A stretch of DNA of 33,457 nt from Methanoculleus sp. (GCA_011045995.1 DSBQ01000049.1:1-33457), one strand, 5' to 3'. Shown: positions 17,339 through 25,656, counted from the stretch's first letter. Translations and numbers: made by a program. The notes: a model not told the origin generated them from the letters alone.

Positions 17339-18109
17339 TCAGGGCCCGGGCCGCCGGTCCTCTCCGGCGGGAGTATGCTCTTTTTTCTTCAGTATCCTGC
17401 GTGCGATGAAGAGCACCAGAAGAATCACGATGATGATGCCCGCACCCGCTATTCCTGCAAGGATGCCGGTCTCAAAGAGCGTGATGATGTAGTCCGCCGA
17501 GAGGGCGATGATGGACGAGGAGAGTATTGATCCTGCCGCGACACTGAGGATGACCTTCAGGGGGCTCATCCCCATCACCCTCCCGATCACCGATCCCGCG
17601 ACACCCCCCGACCCTTCGAAGGGCACCATGACAAAGAGGGCAAGGCCGATGAAGGAGAGGTGTTCGAGGGTGGGGTGCCGGTCGAATTCCTCCCGTCCGG
17701 TGACCATGAACCGCTCAATCCACGGGCCGAGCAGGGGGATGCGCAGGGCGAGCGGGAAGTTCCAGGTGATGAAGAGGGCCCCGAGGACGTCGGAGAGCGC
17801 GATCGAGAATGCGGCAAGCCACCAGGGGATGCCGGCGACCACCATGAGCGGTATGACCGACTCCTTGCCTGCCGGCGGGATGAGATAGGCAATGCCGAGG
17901 GCTCCGAATTTCCAGAAGAGATCCGGTGGAAGGGCAACAGAGAGGATGACCAGGTAGACGGCCATGATGGCGGGGGGGAGGAGGGCGTAAATAACGTGCC
18001 ATCCACGATGCACGGGGTCGTGACGCGCCTGCCATTTCCTCTGTAACTGGCGGGACAGTTCCGGAGGAACTACCCCCTGCCATAGTTTTTTCAGTGCCCT
18101 CCGTGCCAT
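17339..18109 (-). CDS. small multidrug export family membrane protein
   Basis: The 256-residue product starts MARRALKKLWQGVVPPELSR and has about five membrane segments, including HVIYALLPPAIMAVYLVILS, GIAYLIPPAGKESVIPLMVV, LSFIGLALFVMVPFEGSGGV and AGAGIIIVILLVLFIARRIL. The internal FVMVPFEGSGG and GKESVIPLMVV motifs match the Pfam Sm_multidrug_ex family. Despite the name, transport of drugs is not established for most members. The C-terminal tail is basic, then acidic, and probably cytoplasmic. It begins 29 bases after the YgjP-type peptidase gene, so it may be the last gene of the ribK operon. Confidence 0.82.
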   Translation of the reverse strand: MARRALKKLWQGVVPPELSRQLQRKWQARHDPVHRGWHVIYALLPPAIMAVYLVILSVALPPDLFWKFGALGIAYLIPPAGKESVIPLMVVAGIPWWLAAFSIALSDVLGALFITWNFPLALRIPLLGPWIERFMVTGREEFDRHPTLEHLSFIGLALFVMVPFEGSGGVAGSVIGRVMGMSPLKVILSVAAGSILSSSIIALSADYIITLFETGILAGIAGAGIIIVILLVLFIARRILKKKEHTPAGEDRRPGP

Positions 18110-18138
18110 GCATGTACCTCCCCGGTGGTTGTTCCGGC

Positions 18139-18855
18139 CTATGGCGTTTCCTTCCCGGCGATGATCTGCCAGGGGATACTTCGTTCGATGAGCACCCAGT
18201 ACCGCTTCAGTTCAGACCCGGCGACCTGCGGTTCCGGATAGTGGCGGGCACAGACGGCCCAGAAGGCGCGGGAGTGCCGCATCTCCTTCAGGTGGGCGAG
18301 CTCGTGCACCACCACGTAGTCCTTCAGGTGGTCCGGGAGGGCACAAAGCCTGAGGTTGAAGTTCAGGTTTCCCTGCGAGGAACAGCTCCCCCACCGGGTC
18401 CTCTGCCGCCGTATCGACACCCTGCCCGGGCTGACCCCCATCTCGGCCGCCCTCTCCTGTATCCGGTCGGCCAGGTCTGCCCGGAGGGTGCGGATGAGAT
18501 AGTCCCTGAACGCCGCAGGTGTCGTATAGGTCGCCTCACCCGCCTCCCGGTCAAGGGTGCAGGCGCCTCCTCCGGAGAGGGAACAGAACTGCCCGTCGAT
18601 GAGCAGGTGGTGCTCGCAGCCCGGGCAGGACGCTGCAATACCCTCGATCTCGCGGGCCCGCTCTGCAATCCAGCATCGGTTCTTCTCGAGGTACGGGGCA
18701 GGGTCGATCCCATGCGGAAGGGTGACCCGGACGGTCCTGTCCGGCCCTACCCGTATCGATACCCTGCGGACTTTTTTGGGGATGGTGATCACCGAGTAGC
18801 CGGCGAGTGGTTCCGAATGCACGCAGATAGTCTCTTTCCCCGGATAGGTAATCAA
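18139..18855 (-). CDS. YgjP/WLM-type metallopeptidase (DUF45)
   Basis: The 238-residue product has the family hallmarks RTRWGSCSSQGNLNFNLRL and, at about residues 183-188, the zinc motif HELAHL within VVVHELAHLKEMRHSRAFW. The N-terminal half (IPKKVRRVSIRVGPDRTVRV) is the usual beta-rich YgjP region. SprT/WLM relatives act on proteins crosslinked or bound to DNA, while the role of YgjP itself is not settled. All residues needed for a zinc peptidase are present. It lies 60 bases after the second ribB copy and 29 bases before the export-family gene, consistent with one long operon. Confidence 0.88.
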   Translation of the reverse strand: MITYPGKETICVHSEPLAGYSVITIPKKVRRVSIRVGPDRTVRVTLPHGIDPAPYLEKNRCWIAERAREIEGIAASCPGCEHHLLIDGQFCSLSGGGACTLDREAGEATYTTPAAFRDYLIRTLRADLADRIQERAAEMGVSPGRVSIRRQRTRWGSCSSQGNLNFNLRLCALPDHLKDYVVVHELAHLKEMRHSRAFWAVCARHYPEPQVAGSELKRYWVLIERSIPWQIIAGKETP

Positions 18856-18915
18856 GGAATAGGGAACAGTGCGGCAGCGTTCGTGAAAAAAAGGGGGAAT
18901 GGGTGAGGTATTGAT

Positions 18916-19590
18916 TCAGGCAGTCGTTCGTTTCTGCCAGGCTTCCCGCACTTCCCGGCCTTCGATGAAGACGATGCCGTGCTTCTCTGCATAGGCACGG
19001 GCATCCTCCTTGGAGAGCGCCCTTCCCGTCGTATCGTCCAGCATCTCGCAGATGGTGACGGCAGGCGTGACGCCCGCCATCTCCGCGAGCGCGATGGAGA
19101 GTTCCGTCTGCCCCTGGCGCTGGTTGAGGAGGTCGTCGGCGGCACGGAGAATTGCCATGTGGCCGGGTGTCCTGAACTCGTCGTGGAATGCGTCGCTGCC
19201 GCCGTTCAGGGTCTTTTTCACCTGGTCTGCTATCCGGGTGACGGTCAGGGCACGGTCGATATCGGTGATGCCGGTGAAGGTGTCGCGGTGGTTGACCCAG
19301 AGGGAGAAGGATGAGTGGTTCTTCCGGTCATAAGGGATCTCGCCTTCCTTCTCGGCAAGGTTGGTGGGCCTGAGGATCTCGGATGCGAAGGGCAGGCCGA
19401 AGTTCTTCGCCGCCTGCGGGTGGATGGCGGTGCAGATGAGCCCCCCGCCATCCTTTCTCATCCTCAGGATGTCCTTCGGGGTGACGGCATCCGAACGTAT
19501 CGCAAAATCCGTCTCGCCCTCACGGTCGTCAAAATCGTACAGGAGGATAAATTCTCCCCGCTGAAATGCTGCAAGTGCCTTGTCTATCAT
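18916..19590 (-). CDS. ribB: 3,4-dihydroxy-2-butanone 4-phosphate synthase, second tandem copy
   Basis: RibB turns ribulose 5-phosphate into dihydroxybutanone phosphate plus formate, supplying the xylene-ring carbons of riboflavin. The 224-residue product starts MIDKALAAFQRGEFILLYDF. Key motifs are present: DDREGETDF, MRKDGGGLICTAI, HRDTFTGITDIDRA, RTPGHMAILRA and ICEMLDD. In RQGQTELSIALAEMAG the family His of GHTE is replaced by Gln. In the Methanocaldococcus enzyme that His (164 by my recollection) and an early Glu bind the metals. The longer frame up to 19794 runs into the first copy; ATG 19590 is correct. It begins 40 bases after that copy. The change may be tolerated or may alter activity. 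Confidence 0.9.
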   Translation of the reverse strand: MIDKALAAFQRGEFILLYDFDDREGETDFAIRSDAVTPKDILRMRKDGGGLICTAIHPQAAKNFGLPFASEILRPTNLAEKEGEIPYDRKNHSSFSLWVNHRDTFTGITDIDRALTVTRIADQVKKTLNGGSDAFHDEFRTPGHMAILRAADDLLNQRQGQTELSIALAEMAGVTPAVTICEMLDDTTGRALSKEDARAYAEKHGIVFIEGREVREAWQKRTTA

Positions 19591-19630
19591 GTTGTATTCC
19601 TCTCTGGTTCGTATCGTCGCGGTGTAGCGG

Positions 19631-20347
19631 TTATTCCAGTGCTGCAGGTTCTCCGGCAAGCACCGGTGACGGCTGCATATCCCTGTGTGCATCCCACATC
19701 TCGCATACCTCTTCGCCTTCGATGAAGAGGAGGCCGTGGCGCTCTGCGTATCTGCGTGCATCGTCCTTTGAAAGGGCGTAACCCGTCTCGTCATCGAGCA
19801 TCTCGCAGATGGTGACGGCCGGCGTGACGCCCGCCATCAGGGCGAGGGCGACGGAGAGTTCGGTCTGGCCCCTGCGCTGGTCCAGCAGATTCCCCGCCGC
19901 GCGGAGGAGTGCCATGTGGCCGGGGGTGCGAAACTCCTCGTGGAAGGTGTGCGGGGCGCCTGCAAGGGTTGCATGGACCTGGTCTGCGATGCAAGACGCC
20001 GTCAGCGCCCGGTCGATATCGGTGATGCCGGTGAAGGTGTCGCGGTGGTTGACCCAGAGGGAGAAGGAGGAGTGGTTCGTCCGGTCGTAGGGGATCTCGC
20101 CGTATTCTTCGGCAAGGTTAGTGGGCCTGAGGATCTCGGCTGCGAACGGCAGGCCGAAATGTTCCGCCGCCTCTCCATGGATGGCGGTGCAGATGAGCCC
20201 CCCGCCGTCCTTCCTCATCCTCAGGATGTCCTGCGGAGTCACCATATCGGAGCGTATGGCAAAGTCCGTCTCACGTTCCCGCGTGTCAAAGTCGTAGAGA
20301 AGCACCATCTCTCCTCTCCTGAATGCCGCTAGTGCGTCCGTTCTCAT
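19631..20347 (-). CDS. ribB: 3,4-dihydroxy-2-butanone 4-phosphate synthase, first tandem copy
   Basis: The 238-residue product starts MRTDALAAFRRGEMVLLYDF and aligns along its whole length with the neighbouring copy. Its motifs are DTRERETDF, MRKDGGGLICTAI, HRDTFTGITDIDRA, RTPGHMALLRA, RRGQTELSVALALMAG and ICEMLDDETG. As in the other copy, the family GHTE is GQTE. It differs by a longer C-terminus (DAHRDMQPSPVLAGEPAALE) and by Arg in place of Gly within the REGE motif (RERE). The ATG overlaps the ribK stop as ATGA, so it is coupled to riboflavin kinase. The two copies are diverged enough to be an old duplication. Division of labour or a heterodimer are both possible, since RibB works as a dimer with active sites near the interface. 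Confidence 0.9.
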   Translation of the reverse strand: MRTDALAAFRRGEMVLLYDFDTRERETDFAIRSDMVTPQDILRMRKDGGGLICTAIHGEAAEHFGLPFAAEILRPTNLAEEYGEIPYDRTNHSSFSLWVNHRDTFTGITDIDRALTASCIADQVHATLAGAPHTFHEEFRTPGHMALLRAAGNLLDQRRGQTELSVALALMAGVTPAVTICEMLDDETGYALSKDDARRYAERHGLLFIEGEEVCEMWDAHRDMQPSPVLAGEPAALE

Positions 20348-21012
20348 TCCCTCTTCACCTCGATTTTCACCATGTCGCCGTCTTTCAGGTCAAGTGCCGT
20401 TCGCAGGCCCGTCCCCGAGATGATCTCGATGATGTCATCCGGGTAATGCGACCGTCCGGGGACGATGATGGCACCGTCGTATCCCTCGATCGTACAGCGC
20501 AGGCCCTTTGCTCCCCCGAAGGTCCGGTCATGGTCGGTAAATCCGTCAATCGCTATCCAGTCGAGTCCGGCCATTTTCCGGCGAGTCTCCACGCTTGCCG
20601 GGATGAGCCGGATATTGAACGTGCCGGGGAACGGGTCGATGCCGAGACGCTCCCGGAACTGGTTCACGTACCCTTCGATGCTGACGTAATAGCGCCCCTC
20701 GCCGAGGCCGCTTATCAGCTCGCCTTCGAGCCGGTACATCCGCTCGCCCTCCTCGAAGATCCTCTGGTAGGAGGCATATTCTGTTCTCAGCTCTTCCTCA
20801 CCGGTGCCGGTGATCGTCACGAACTGTCCATCCGGCCGGATGGTCCGGGTAATAAGCCCCTGGCCTTCCAGGGAGATGAGGCGGCGGGATGCGGTCTGGG
20901 GGCTGATCCCAAGTTCTGCGCCCAGCTTTTGCGTTGATATTGAGACGGGGCCATCCCTTCCGCCCATGAGGGCGATGGACTTCAGGCACTGGAGATCTTC
21001 GGCTACCACCAT
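20344..21012 (-). CDS. ribK: CTP-dependent riboflavin kinase RibK with N-terminal winged-helix domain
   Basis: RibK phosphorylates riboflavin to FMN using CTP, an archaeal speciality. The 222-residue product starts MVVAEDLQCLKSIALMGGRD. A winged-helix domain fills residues 1-85 (VSISTQKLGAELGISPQTAS then RRLISLEGQGLITRTI). The kinase domain follows: GLGEGRYYVSIEGYVNQFRE, DPFPGTFNIRL and YDGAIIVPGRSHYPDDIIEI. The domain order matches bifunctional archaeal proteins thought to regulate riboflavin genes, so self-regulation of this operon is likely. Two longer starts exist (21033 and 21288). A TATA element at about 21036-21045 points to a transcript start close to ATG 21012, which also gives the expected N-terminus. 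Confidence 0.9.
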   Translation of the reverse strand: MVVAEDLQCLKSIALMGGRDGPVSISTQKLGAELGISPQTASRRLISLEGQGLITRTIRPDGQFVTITGTGEEELRTEYASYQRIFEEGERMYRLEGELISGLGEGRYYVSIEGYVNQFRERLGIDPFPGTFNIRLIPASVETRRKMAGLDWIAIDGFTDHDRTFGGAKGLRCTIEGYDGAIIVPGRSHYPDDIIEIISGTGLRTALDLKDGDMVKIEVKRE

Positions 21013-21035
21013 GCAACCATAATTGGTAAGCATGC

Positions 21036-21045
21036 CATATATGGG
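21036..21045 (-). promoter_or_regulatory. TATA box of the ribK-ribB operon
   Basis: The palindromic CCATATATGG sits about 28 bases before ATG 21012 on the minus strand, predicting a leaderless or nearly leaderless mRNA. Being fully palindromic, it could also be an operator, for example for the winged-helix domain of RibK. Confidence 0.55.
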
Positions 21046-21100
21046 TTGCCATGGTGCAGGGACGGGGATCTTTCGTGAAATGACGAATACACGTTCGTTA

Positions 21101-21113
21101 GTTATATAATATA
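21101..21113 (+). promoter_or_regulatory. TATA box of the XRE regulator-HMG-CoA synthase operon
   Basis: GTTATATAATATA is centred about 27 bases before the ATG at 21134, predicting a leaderless transcript. It contains the palindrome TTATATAA and lies about 60 bases from the divergent ribK TATA element. Confidence 0.65.
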
Positions 21114-21133
21114 GCGGAACCGATAGATCTACC

Positions 21134-21844
21134 ATGAACGCCGCACTGCGGTCCCGTCTTGCCGAAAAAATGGCAGGGGAGATTACCCTTTCCGAGTCGC
21201 CGGGAGAGGCGCTGAAAAAATGGCGCCTGCTCTTCAACATTCCTCCCGGGCTTCTCGCGGAAGAGATGCATGTCTCGCCATCGGTCATCTCCGATTATGA
21301 GGGTGGCCGGCGCAAGAGCCCCGGGACTGCGGTGGTCGGAAAGATTGTTGACACCATCCTGAGCATCGATGAAGCAAATGGTGGAAAAAACATCAACAAA
21401 TTTGCCAAGATCCTCTACAACGATTTTGATCTGGATGTCATTCTGGACATGCACGATTACAACGCCGCCATCCCGCTCGAACGGTTCTGCAGTGCCATAG
21501 GCTGCCACCACCTGAGCGGGTCAGCGGACCGGCAGATCTACGGGTATACGGTGGTCAACAGTGAGAAGGCCATTCTGCAGCTCTCGGCAAGTGAATTCTA
21601 CAGGATTTACGGCTGGAGCACGGAACGGGCGCTTATCTTCACGAACGTCTCAACCGGCAAATCGCCGATGATTGCCATCAGGGTCACTCCCTTCAAGCCG
21701 CGGTGTGTGATACTCCAGGGAATTGCCCCGGGTGAGGTCCATCCCCTTGTTCCGAAACTTGCGGAGACGGACAATATCACGCTCATGTGCACGGAGATGG
21801 ATGTGGACGAGATTATCGAGATTCTGAGGGAAGAAAAATGGTAG
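21134..21844 (+). CDS. XRE-family transcriptional regulator preceding HMG-CoA synthase
   Basis: The 236-residue product starts [21 protein letters not shown] Cro/C1 helix-turn-helix occupies about residues 24-80 ([20 protein letters not shown] then [19 protein letters not shown]). A C-terminal domain of about 135 residues follows ([20 protein letters not shown], then [20 protein letters not shown]), which looks like a ligand-binding or oligomerisation domain rather than an enzyme. Its TAG stop overlaps the HMG-CoA synthase ATG (ATGGTAG), so it is coupled to the first committed mevalonate gene. Control of isoprenoid or membrane-lipid synthesis, perhaps with autoregulation, is inferred from position alone. 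Confidence 0.85.
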   Translation: MNAALRSRLAEKMAGEITLSESPGEALKKWRLLFNIPPGLLAEEMHVSPSVISDYEGGRRKSPGTAVVGKIVDTILSIDEANGGKNINKFAKILYNDFDLDVILDMHDYNAAIPLERFCSAIGCHHLSGSADRQIYGYTVVNSEKAILQLSASEFYRIYGWSTERALIFTNVSTGKSPMIAIRVTPFKPRCVILQGIAPGEVHPLVPKLAETDNITLMCTEMDVDEIIEILREEKW

Positions 21845-22887
21845 GAATTATCAGTTATGGTGCATACATCCCGCGCTTCCGCATCAAAACGGAAGAGATC
21901 GCACGGGTATGGGGTGCAGACGGCGCAGAGATCGCCCGGGGACTCGGGGTCAGGGAAAAATCAGTCCCTGACTTTGATGAGGATACGATTACAATATCGG
22001 TCGAGGCGGCACGGGGTGCACTTGCCCGCCGCCCCCTCGACCCCGGTGAAATAGGGGCGATTTACGTCGGTTCAGAATCCCACCCGTATGCAGTCAAGCC
22101 GAGTGCGGCAGCGGTCGGTGAAGCGATCGGCGCCACCCCGGTCATGACGGCGGCCGACTGCGAGTTTGCCTGCAAGGCGGGGACCGCCGCCATCCAGACG
22201 GGGATGGGTTTGGTGAAGTCGGGCATGGTAACGTATGCCGTCGCCATCGGGGCGGACACCGCACAGGGTGCACCGGGTGATGCGCTCGAGTACACCGCAT
22301 CCGCGGGTGGCGCCGCGATCATCGTGGGGAACGACGACCCGATCGCAGAGATCAACCACACCTGTTCGTACACGACCGACACCCCCGACTTCTGGCGGCG
22401 CGAAGGGCAGGAGTACCCGAGCCATGGCGGGAGGTTCTCCGGCGACCCGGCGTACTTCAAGCATGTTCAGGGCGCAGCACGGCTGATGCTCGAGCAGATG
22501 GGAACCACGCCGTCGGACTACGACTATGCGGTCTTCCACCAGCCGAACGCAAAGTTCCCCACGAAGGTTGCGGGCATGCTCGGATTTTCACGCGAGCAGA
22601 TAACGCCGGGTCTTGCCGTCCCCCGCCTGGGCAACACCTACTCGGGTGCGGTCCCCGTGGGCATCTCCGCCACCCTGGATATCGCAAAGCCCGGCGACCG
22701 GATCTTCGTCACCTCGTACGGGTCCGGTGCCGGCAGTGACGCCTTCGACATCACGGTGACCGATGTGATCGATTCCGACGTATTCAACCGGAATGCGGCA
22801 CCGACGGTCGAGCAGCTCCTGGCAAATCCGGTCTACCTCGACTATGCACTGTATGCCAAACACAAAGGAAAGATCCTGATGCAGTAA
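21838..22887 (+). CDS. hmgB: hydroxymethylglutaryl-CoA synthase (archaeal type)
   Basis: The enzyme condenses acetyl-CoA with acetoacetyl-CoA to HMG-CoA in the mevalonate pathway for archaeal ether lipids. The 349-residue product starts [20 protein letters not shown]. Catalytic residues fit the family: Glu80 ([12 protein letters not shown]), Cys112 ([13 protein letters not shown]) and His234 ([11 protein letters not shown]). [12 protein letters not shown] is the usual C-terminal glycine loop. The longer frame from 21787 is out of place because it overlaps the regulator; ATG 21838 gives the conserved start. A strong ribosome binding site (AAGGAGG) follows the stop and serves the thiolase gene 10 bases later. 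In archaea the three proteins form one complex that channels acetoacetyl-CoA. Confidence 0.97.
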   Translation: MVGIISYGAYIPRFRIKTEEIARVWGADGAEIARGLGVREKSVPDFDEDTITISVEAARGALARRPLDPGEIGAIYVGSESHPYAVKPSAAAVGEAIGATPVMTAADCEFACKAGTAAIQTGMGLVKSGMVTYAVAIGADTAQGAPGDALEYTASAGGAAIIVGNDDPIAEINHTCSYTTDTPDFWRREGQEYPSHGGRFSGDPAYFKHVQGAARLMLEQMGTTPSDYDYAVFHQPNAKFPTKVAGMLGFSREQITPGLAVPRLGNTYSGAVPVGISATLDIAKPGDRIFVTSYGSGAGSDAFDITVTDVIDSDVFNRNAAPTVEQLLANPVYLDYALYAKHKGKILMQ

Positions 22888-22897
22888 GGAGGATTAC

Positions 22898-24058
22898 ATG
22901 AGGGAAGTAGCAGTAGTAGGAATCGGGGTAACCGAATTCGGAGAAAAATGGGAGACATCGTTCAGGAACCTCTTCGTGGAAGCAGGTGCAATGGCGCTGG
23001 AAGACGCGAACATGAGCGGTGACCAGATCGACGAGATGTTCGTCGGAAATATGAGTGCAGGCCGGTTTGTGCTCCAGGAGCACATCGGTGCACTCATTGC
23101 AGACTATGCGGGCCTTGTGGGCAACCATATCCCGGCGACCCGCACCGAGGCCGCCTGTGCATCCGGCGGTCTTGCCTTCCGGCAGGCCTATACGACCGTC
23201 GCATCGGGCCTCAATGACATCGTCATTGCGGGCGGTGTCGAGAAGATGACCGATGTGGGGGGCAGCGTGACGACGGACGCCCTTGCCGGAGCGGCAGACC
23301 GTGAGTGGGAGGGCCTTGTCGGCGCCACCTTCCCCGGCCTGTATGCAATGATCGCAACGGATTACATGCACCGGTACGGCCTGACCCGTGAGCAGCTCGC
23401 GATGGTCTCGGTGAAGAACCATGCCAACGGTGCAAAGAACCCGATTGCCCAGTACAGGAAAGAGATCACGGTCGAGGATGTCATAAGGTCCACCCGCGTC
23501 GCAGACCCGCTGCGCCTCCTCGACTGTTCGCCGGTAACCGACGGTGCGGCAGCGGTGATCCTCTGCCCGATGGAGATGGCACGGCAGTTCACCGATACCC
23601 CCATCAGGGTGCTTGCAAGCGCCCAGGCGTGCGACACCATCTCCCTGCACGACCGCCGCGACATCTCGACGCTGGATGCGACGGTTGCCGCAGGAAAGCG
23701 TGCCTACGCCCAGGCGGGGGTTACCCCGAAGGAGATTGGCATGGTCGAGGTGCACGACTGCTTCACCATCGCAGAGATCTGCGCCATCGAGGACCTCGGG
23801 TTCTGTGCAAAGGGCGAGGCCGGCAAACTGACCGAAGACGGGCAGACCGCACTCGGCGGCAGTATCCCGGTGAACACCTCCGGCGGCCTGAAGTCCTGCG
23901 GTCACCCGGTCGGCGCCACCGGTATCAAACAGGTGGCTGAGATCGTCGCCCAGCTCCGTGGCGAGGCAGGCGCACGCCAGGTGGACGCCGAGATAGGCAT
24001 GACCCACAATGTGGGCGGCACCGGTGCGACCGTTGTCTGTAACATCCTTGGAGTGTGA
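22898..24058 (+). CDS. acetyl-CoA acetyltransferase (acetoacetyl-CoA thiolase), archaeal SCP-x-like type
   Basis: The thiolase makes acetoacetyl-CoA from two acetyl-CoA and feeds HMG-CoA synthase directly. The 386-residue product starts [20 protein letters not shown]. The nucleophile Cys87 lies in [14 protein letters not shown]. The second active-site cluster is [19 protein letters not shown], and His336 lies in [15 protein letters not shown]. The end has [19 protein letters not shown]. The organisation is that of the archaeal SCP-x-like thiolases, which lack the usual C-terminal CxG cysteine. AAGGAGG precedes the ATG. The stop overlaps a possible GTG start of the next gene. Confidence 0.95.
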   Translation: MREVAVVGIGVTEFGEKWETSFRNLFVEAGAMALEDANMSGDQIDEMFVGNMSAGRFVLQEHIGALIADYAGLVGNHIPATRTEAACASGGLAFRQAYTTVASGLNDIVIAGGVEKMTDVGGSVTTDALAGAADREWEGLVGATFPGLYAMIATDYMHRYGLTREQLAMVSVKNHANGAKNPIAQYRKEITVEDVIRSTRVADPLRLLDCSPVTDGAAAVILCPMEMARQFTDTPIRVLASAQACDTISLHDRRDISTLDATVAAGKRAYAQAGVTPKEIGMVEVHDCFTIAEICAIEDLGFCAKGEAGKLTEDGQTALGGSIPVNTSGGLKSCGHPVGATGIKQVAEIVAQLRGEAGARQVDAEIGMTHNVGGTGATVVCNILGV

Positions 24059-24063
24059 AGAAG

Positions 24064-24453
24064 ATGTCTGTACCACGTTACTGGAGAAAACAGCAGAACC
24101 GCTACCGGCTGAGGGGCACCCACTGCGAGACCTGCGGGAGATATTTCTTCCCGCCCCGCAACCTCTGCCCGACCTGCAGGCGCGACGGAACGATTGTCGA
24201 TTACGAGTTCAAGGGGGACGGGAAGGTCCGGACATACTCAATTATCCGAACGGCGAGCGAGGACTACGATCTCCAGACCCCCTTCGTGCTGGCGGTCGTC
24301 GAACTCGAGGAAGGCACCTGCCTCACGGCGCAGGTCATCTGCACCCCTGAGGAGGTCTATATCGGGATGCCGGTGAAAAAGGCATTCCGTCGGATCATTG
24401 CCGACGGGGATGCCGGCGTGATCGTCTACGGAACGAAGTTCGTTCCGGCATAA
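24064..24453 (+). CDS. DUF35 OB-fold/zinc-ribbon scaffold protein of the thiolase-HMG-CoA synthase complex
   Basis: The 129-residue product starts MSVPRYWRKQQNRYRLRGTH. A rubredoxin-like zinc ribbon has Cys21, Cys24, Cys35 and Cys38 (CETCGRYFFPPRNLCPTC). An OB-fold follows (GDGKVRTYSIIRTASEDYDL, then LAVVELEEGTCLTAQVI). In a methanogen complex solved by others, the DUF35 protein bridges thiolase and HMG-CoA synthase with a shared CoA site and favours condensation; that role is taken from homology and gene order. A GTG at 24055 overlaps the thiolase stop and could be used instead, but GGAG is better spaced for ATG 24064. A T-rich stretch near 24479-24492 may end the operon. Confidence 0.92.
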   Translation: MSVPRYWRKQQNRYRLRGTHCETCGRYFFPPRNLCPTCRRDGTIVDYEFKGDGKVRTYSIIRTASEDYDLQTPFVLAVVELEEGTCLTAQVICTPEEVYIGMPVKKAFRRIIADGDAGVIVYGTKFVPA

Positions 24454-24597
24454 GGGCGGCAGCTCTCATGCATCTCCTTATTTTTGTTTTTTCATCCCCT
24501 TGCTTATTGCATTGAGCTTTGCTGCTGTATCCGGTCCGGTGTAGCGCAGCTATGGTTGTATGCCGGTATGCGGGGCCGGGTGGCAGTAAGTGATCGG

Positions 24598-24650
24598 CGA
24601 GATGCCCGCCGCCTGCGGGTATCCGGGTGAAGCGGCCCGAACGATACCCC
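24598..24650. other. GC-rich inverted repeats in a convergent intergenic gap
   Basis: Between the DUF35 gene and trm5, CCCGC/GCGGG (about 24605-24619, five-base loop) is followed by a nested stem. Its outer pair is GGGTAT (24617-24622) with ATACCC (24644-24649); its inner pair is CGGG (24624-24627) with CCCG (24636-24639). There is no tRNA-type T-loop. It may act at the ends of the convergent transcripts. Confidence 0.4.
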
Positions 24651-24696
24651 GTGCAGACCTGCATGACCTAAAAAAGGAAGGTATGACTATTTTTCA

Positions 24697-25614
24697 TCAG
24701 CGGCGGACGTCGATGTCATAGACCGCGTGGTGCTGGGAGGGGGAGTAGGACCGGACCTCGCGTTCGGTGATGGTTCCGATGGTCCGCGGCGCAAGGTCCC
24801 TGAGCAGGGCCCCGTGTTCTTCCTGAAGGGCATAGAGGTGGATGGTGGCGCCGTCGCGTGCGAGGGCAAAGGCCGCATCGAGGAAGGGGGCGGGGTCCAT
24901 CGGGAGGTTCATGATGATGCGGTCGAAGGAGGCGTGCGGGAGGATGCCGGAAAGGTGGGAGGCGTCGGCGAGGACCGGGAGGATATTGGTGCGCCTGTTC
25001 ATCCGTATGTTCTCTTCCATGAGCCGGACGGCGCCGGGGTTGAGGTCGCAGGCATAGACGATGGATGCCTGTGCGGCGCAGGTGATCGCAAACGGTCCGA
25101 CGCCTGCGAACATGTCGAGGACGCGTTCGCCCGCGTGCATCAGGGCGGTTATCCGGTGACGTTCGTTTGCGAGGCGCGGGGAGAAGTAGGCCTCTTCCAG
25201 GTCAACGGCAAAACGCAGCCCGTATTCGGTGACGATGGTCCTGGTGGTCTTCTCCCCTGCAAGCACGCGGTAGGTCCGGGTCCGGTAGGTCCCCTGGACG
25301 GGGCTTTCGCCGCCGAGCACCGTGTGCAGGGAGGGGCGTGAGGCGAGGAGGCGGCAAGCCCCCTCCTCATCCTCCTCCTGCATGATGGCGATGCCTCCCA
25401 CCAGTTCATGGCGCGGCAGCGGCTGCCTGACGGGGACTTCCCTGCAGAGCCAGAGCACGTCGCCTTCCCGGTGCTCCGTGACGGGAAAGAGGATGTGATC
25501 GCCGTCGGCTCCGGGCCGCAGGCCGGTGTCGAGCAGGCCGCCTGCTATGAGGTCCCTCCGCGCCTGTTCCGCCTCTGTCTTCGGCACCCGCCGGCACCAT
25601 TGTTCACGTTCCAT
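24697..25614 (-). CDS. trm5: tRNA (guanine(37)-N1)-methyltransferase Trm5 family
   Basis: Trm5 methylates N1 of G37 beside the anticodon, preventing frameshifting. The 305-residue product starts MEREQWCRRVPKTEAEQARR. The middle carries the family segment RTIVTEYGLRFAVDLEEAYF, then SPRLANERHRI. The SAM site is RVLDMFAGVGPFAITCA at about residue 166, followed by YACDLNPGAVRLMEENIRMN. MNLPMDPAPFLDAAF at about 235 is the catalytic NLP motif; Taw2 enzymes of wyosine synthesis differ there, so Trm5 is preferred. The frame extends to 25704, but that part overlaps the divergent HMG-CoA reductase start. ATG 25614 leaves only a 36-base gap (to ATG 25651) for both promoters. Confidence 0.88.
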   Translation of the reverse strand: MEREQWCRRVPKTEAEQARRDLIAGGLLDTGLRPGADGDHILFPVTEHREGDVLWLCREVPVRQPLPRHELVGGIAIMQEEDEEGACRLLASRPSLHTVLGGESPVQGTYRTRTYRVLAGEKTTRTIVTEYGLRFAVDLEEAYFSPRLANERHRITALMHAGERVLDMFAGVGPFAITCAAQASIVYACDLNPGAVRLMEENIRMNRRTNILPVLADASHLSGILPHASFDRIIMNLPMDPAPFLDAAFALARDGATIHLYALQEEHGALLRDLAPRTIGTITEREVRSYSPSQHHAVYDIDVRR

Positions 25615-25656
25615 GCGACCATCAGTATTTTTGGGTTTTCTCACTATGATATGTGT

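Noticed and set aside
22784..24076. 430-codon open frame on the minus strand
   Set aside because: It is antisense to the thiolase gene and is His/Cys-rich in a way typical of reversed high-GC coding sequence.
24530..24690. Possible tRNA or tRNA-like gene
   Set aside because: The segment can fold, but it lacks a GTTCRANNC T-loop and a 7-bp acceptor pair at the right spacing.
24697..25614. Taw2 (wyosine aminocarboxypropyl transferase) instead of Trm5
   Set aside because: The catalytic segment reads MNLPMDP, as in Trm5 enzymes; Taw2 proteins differ at this site.
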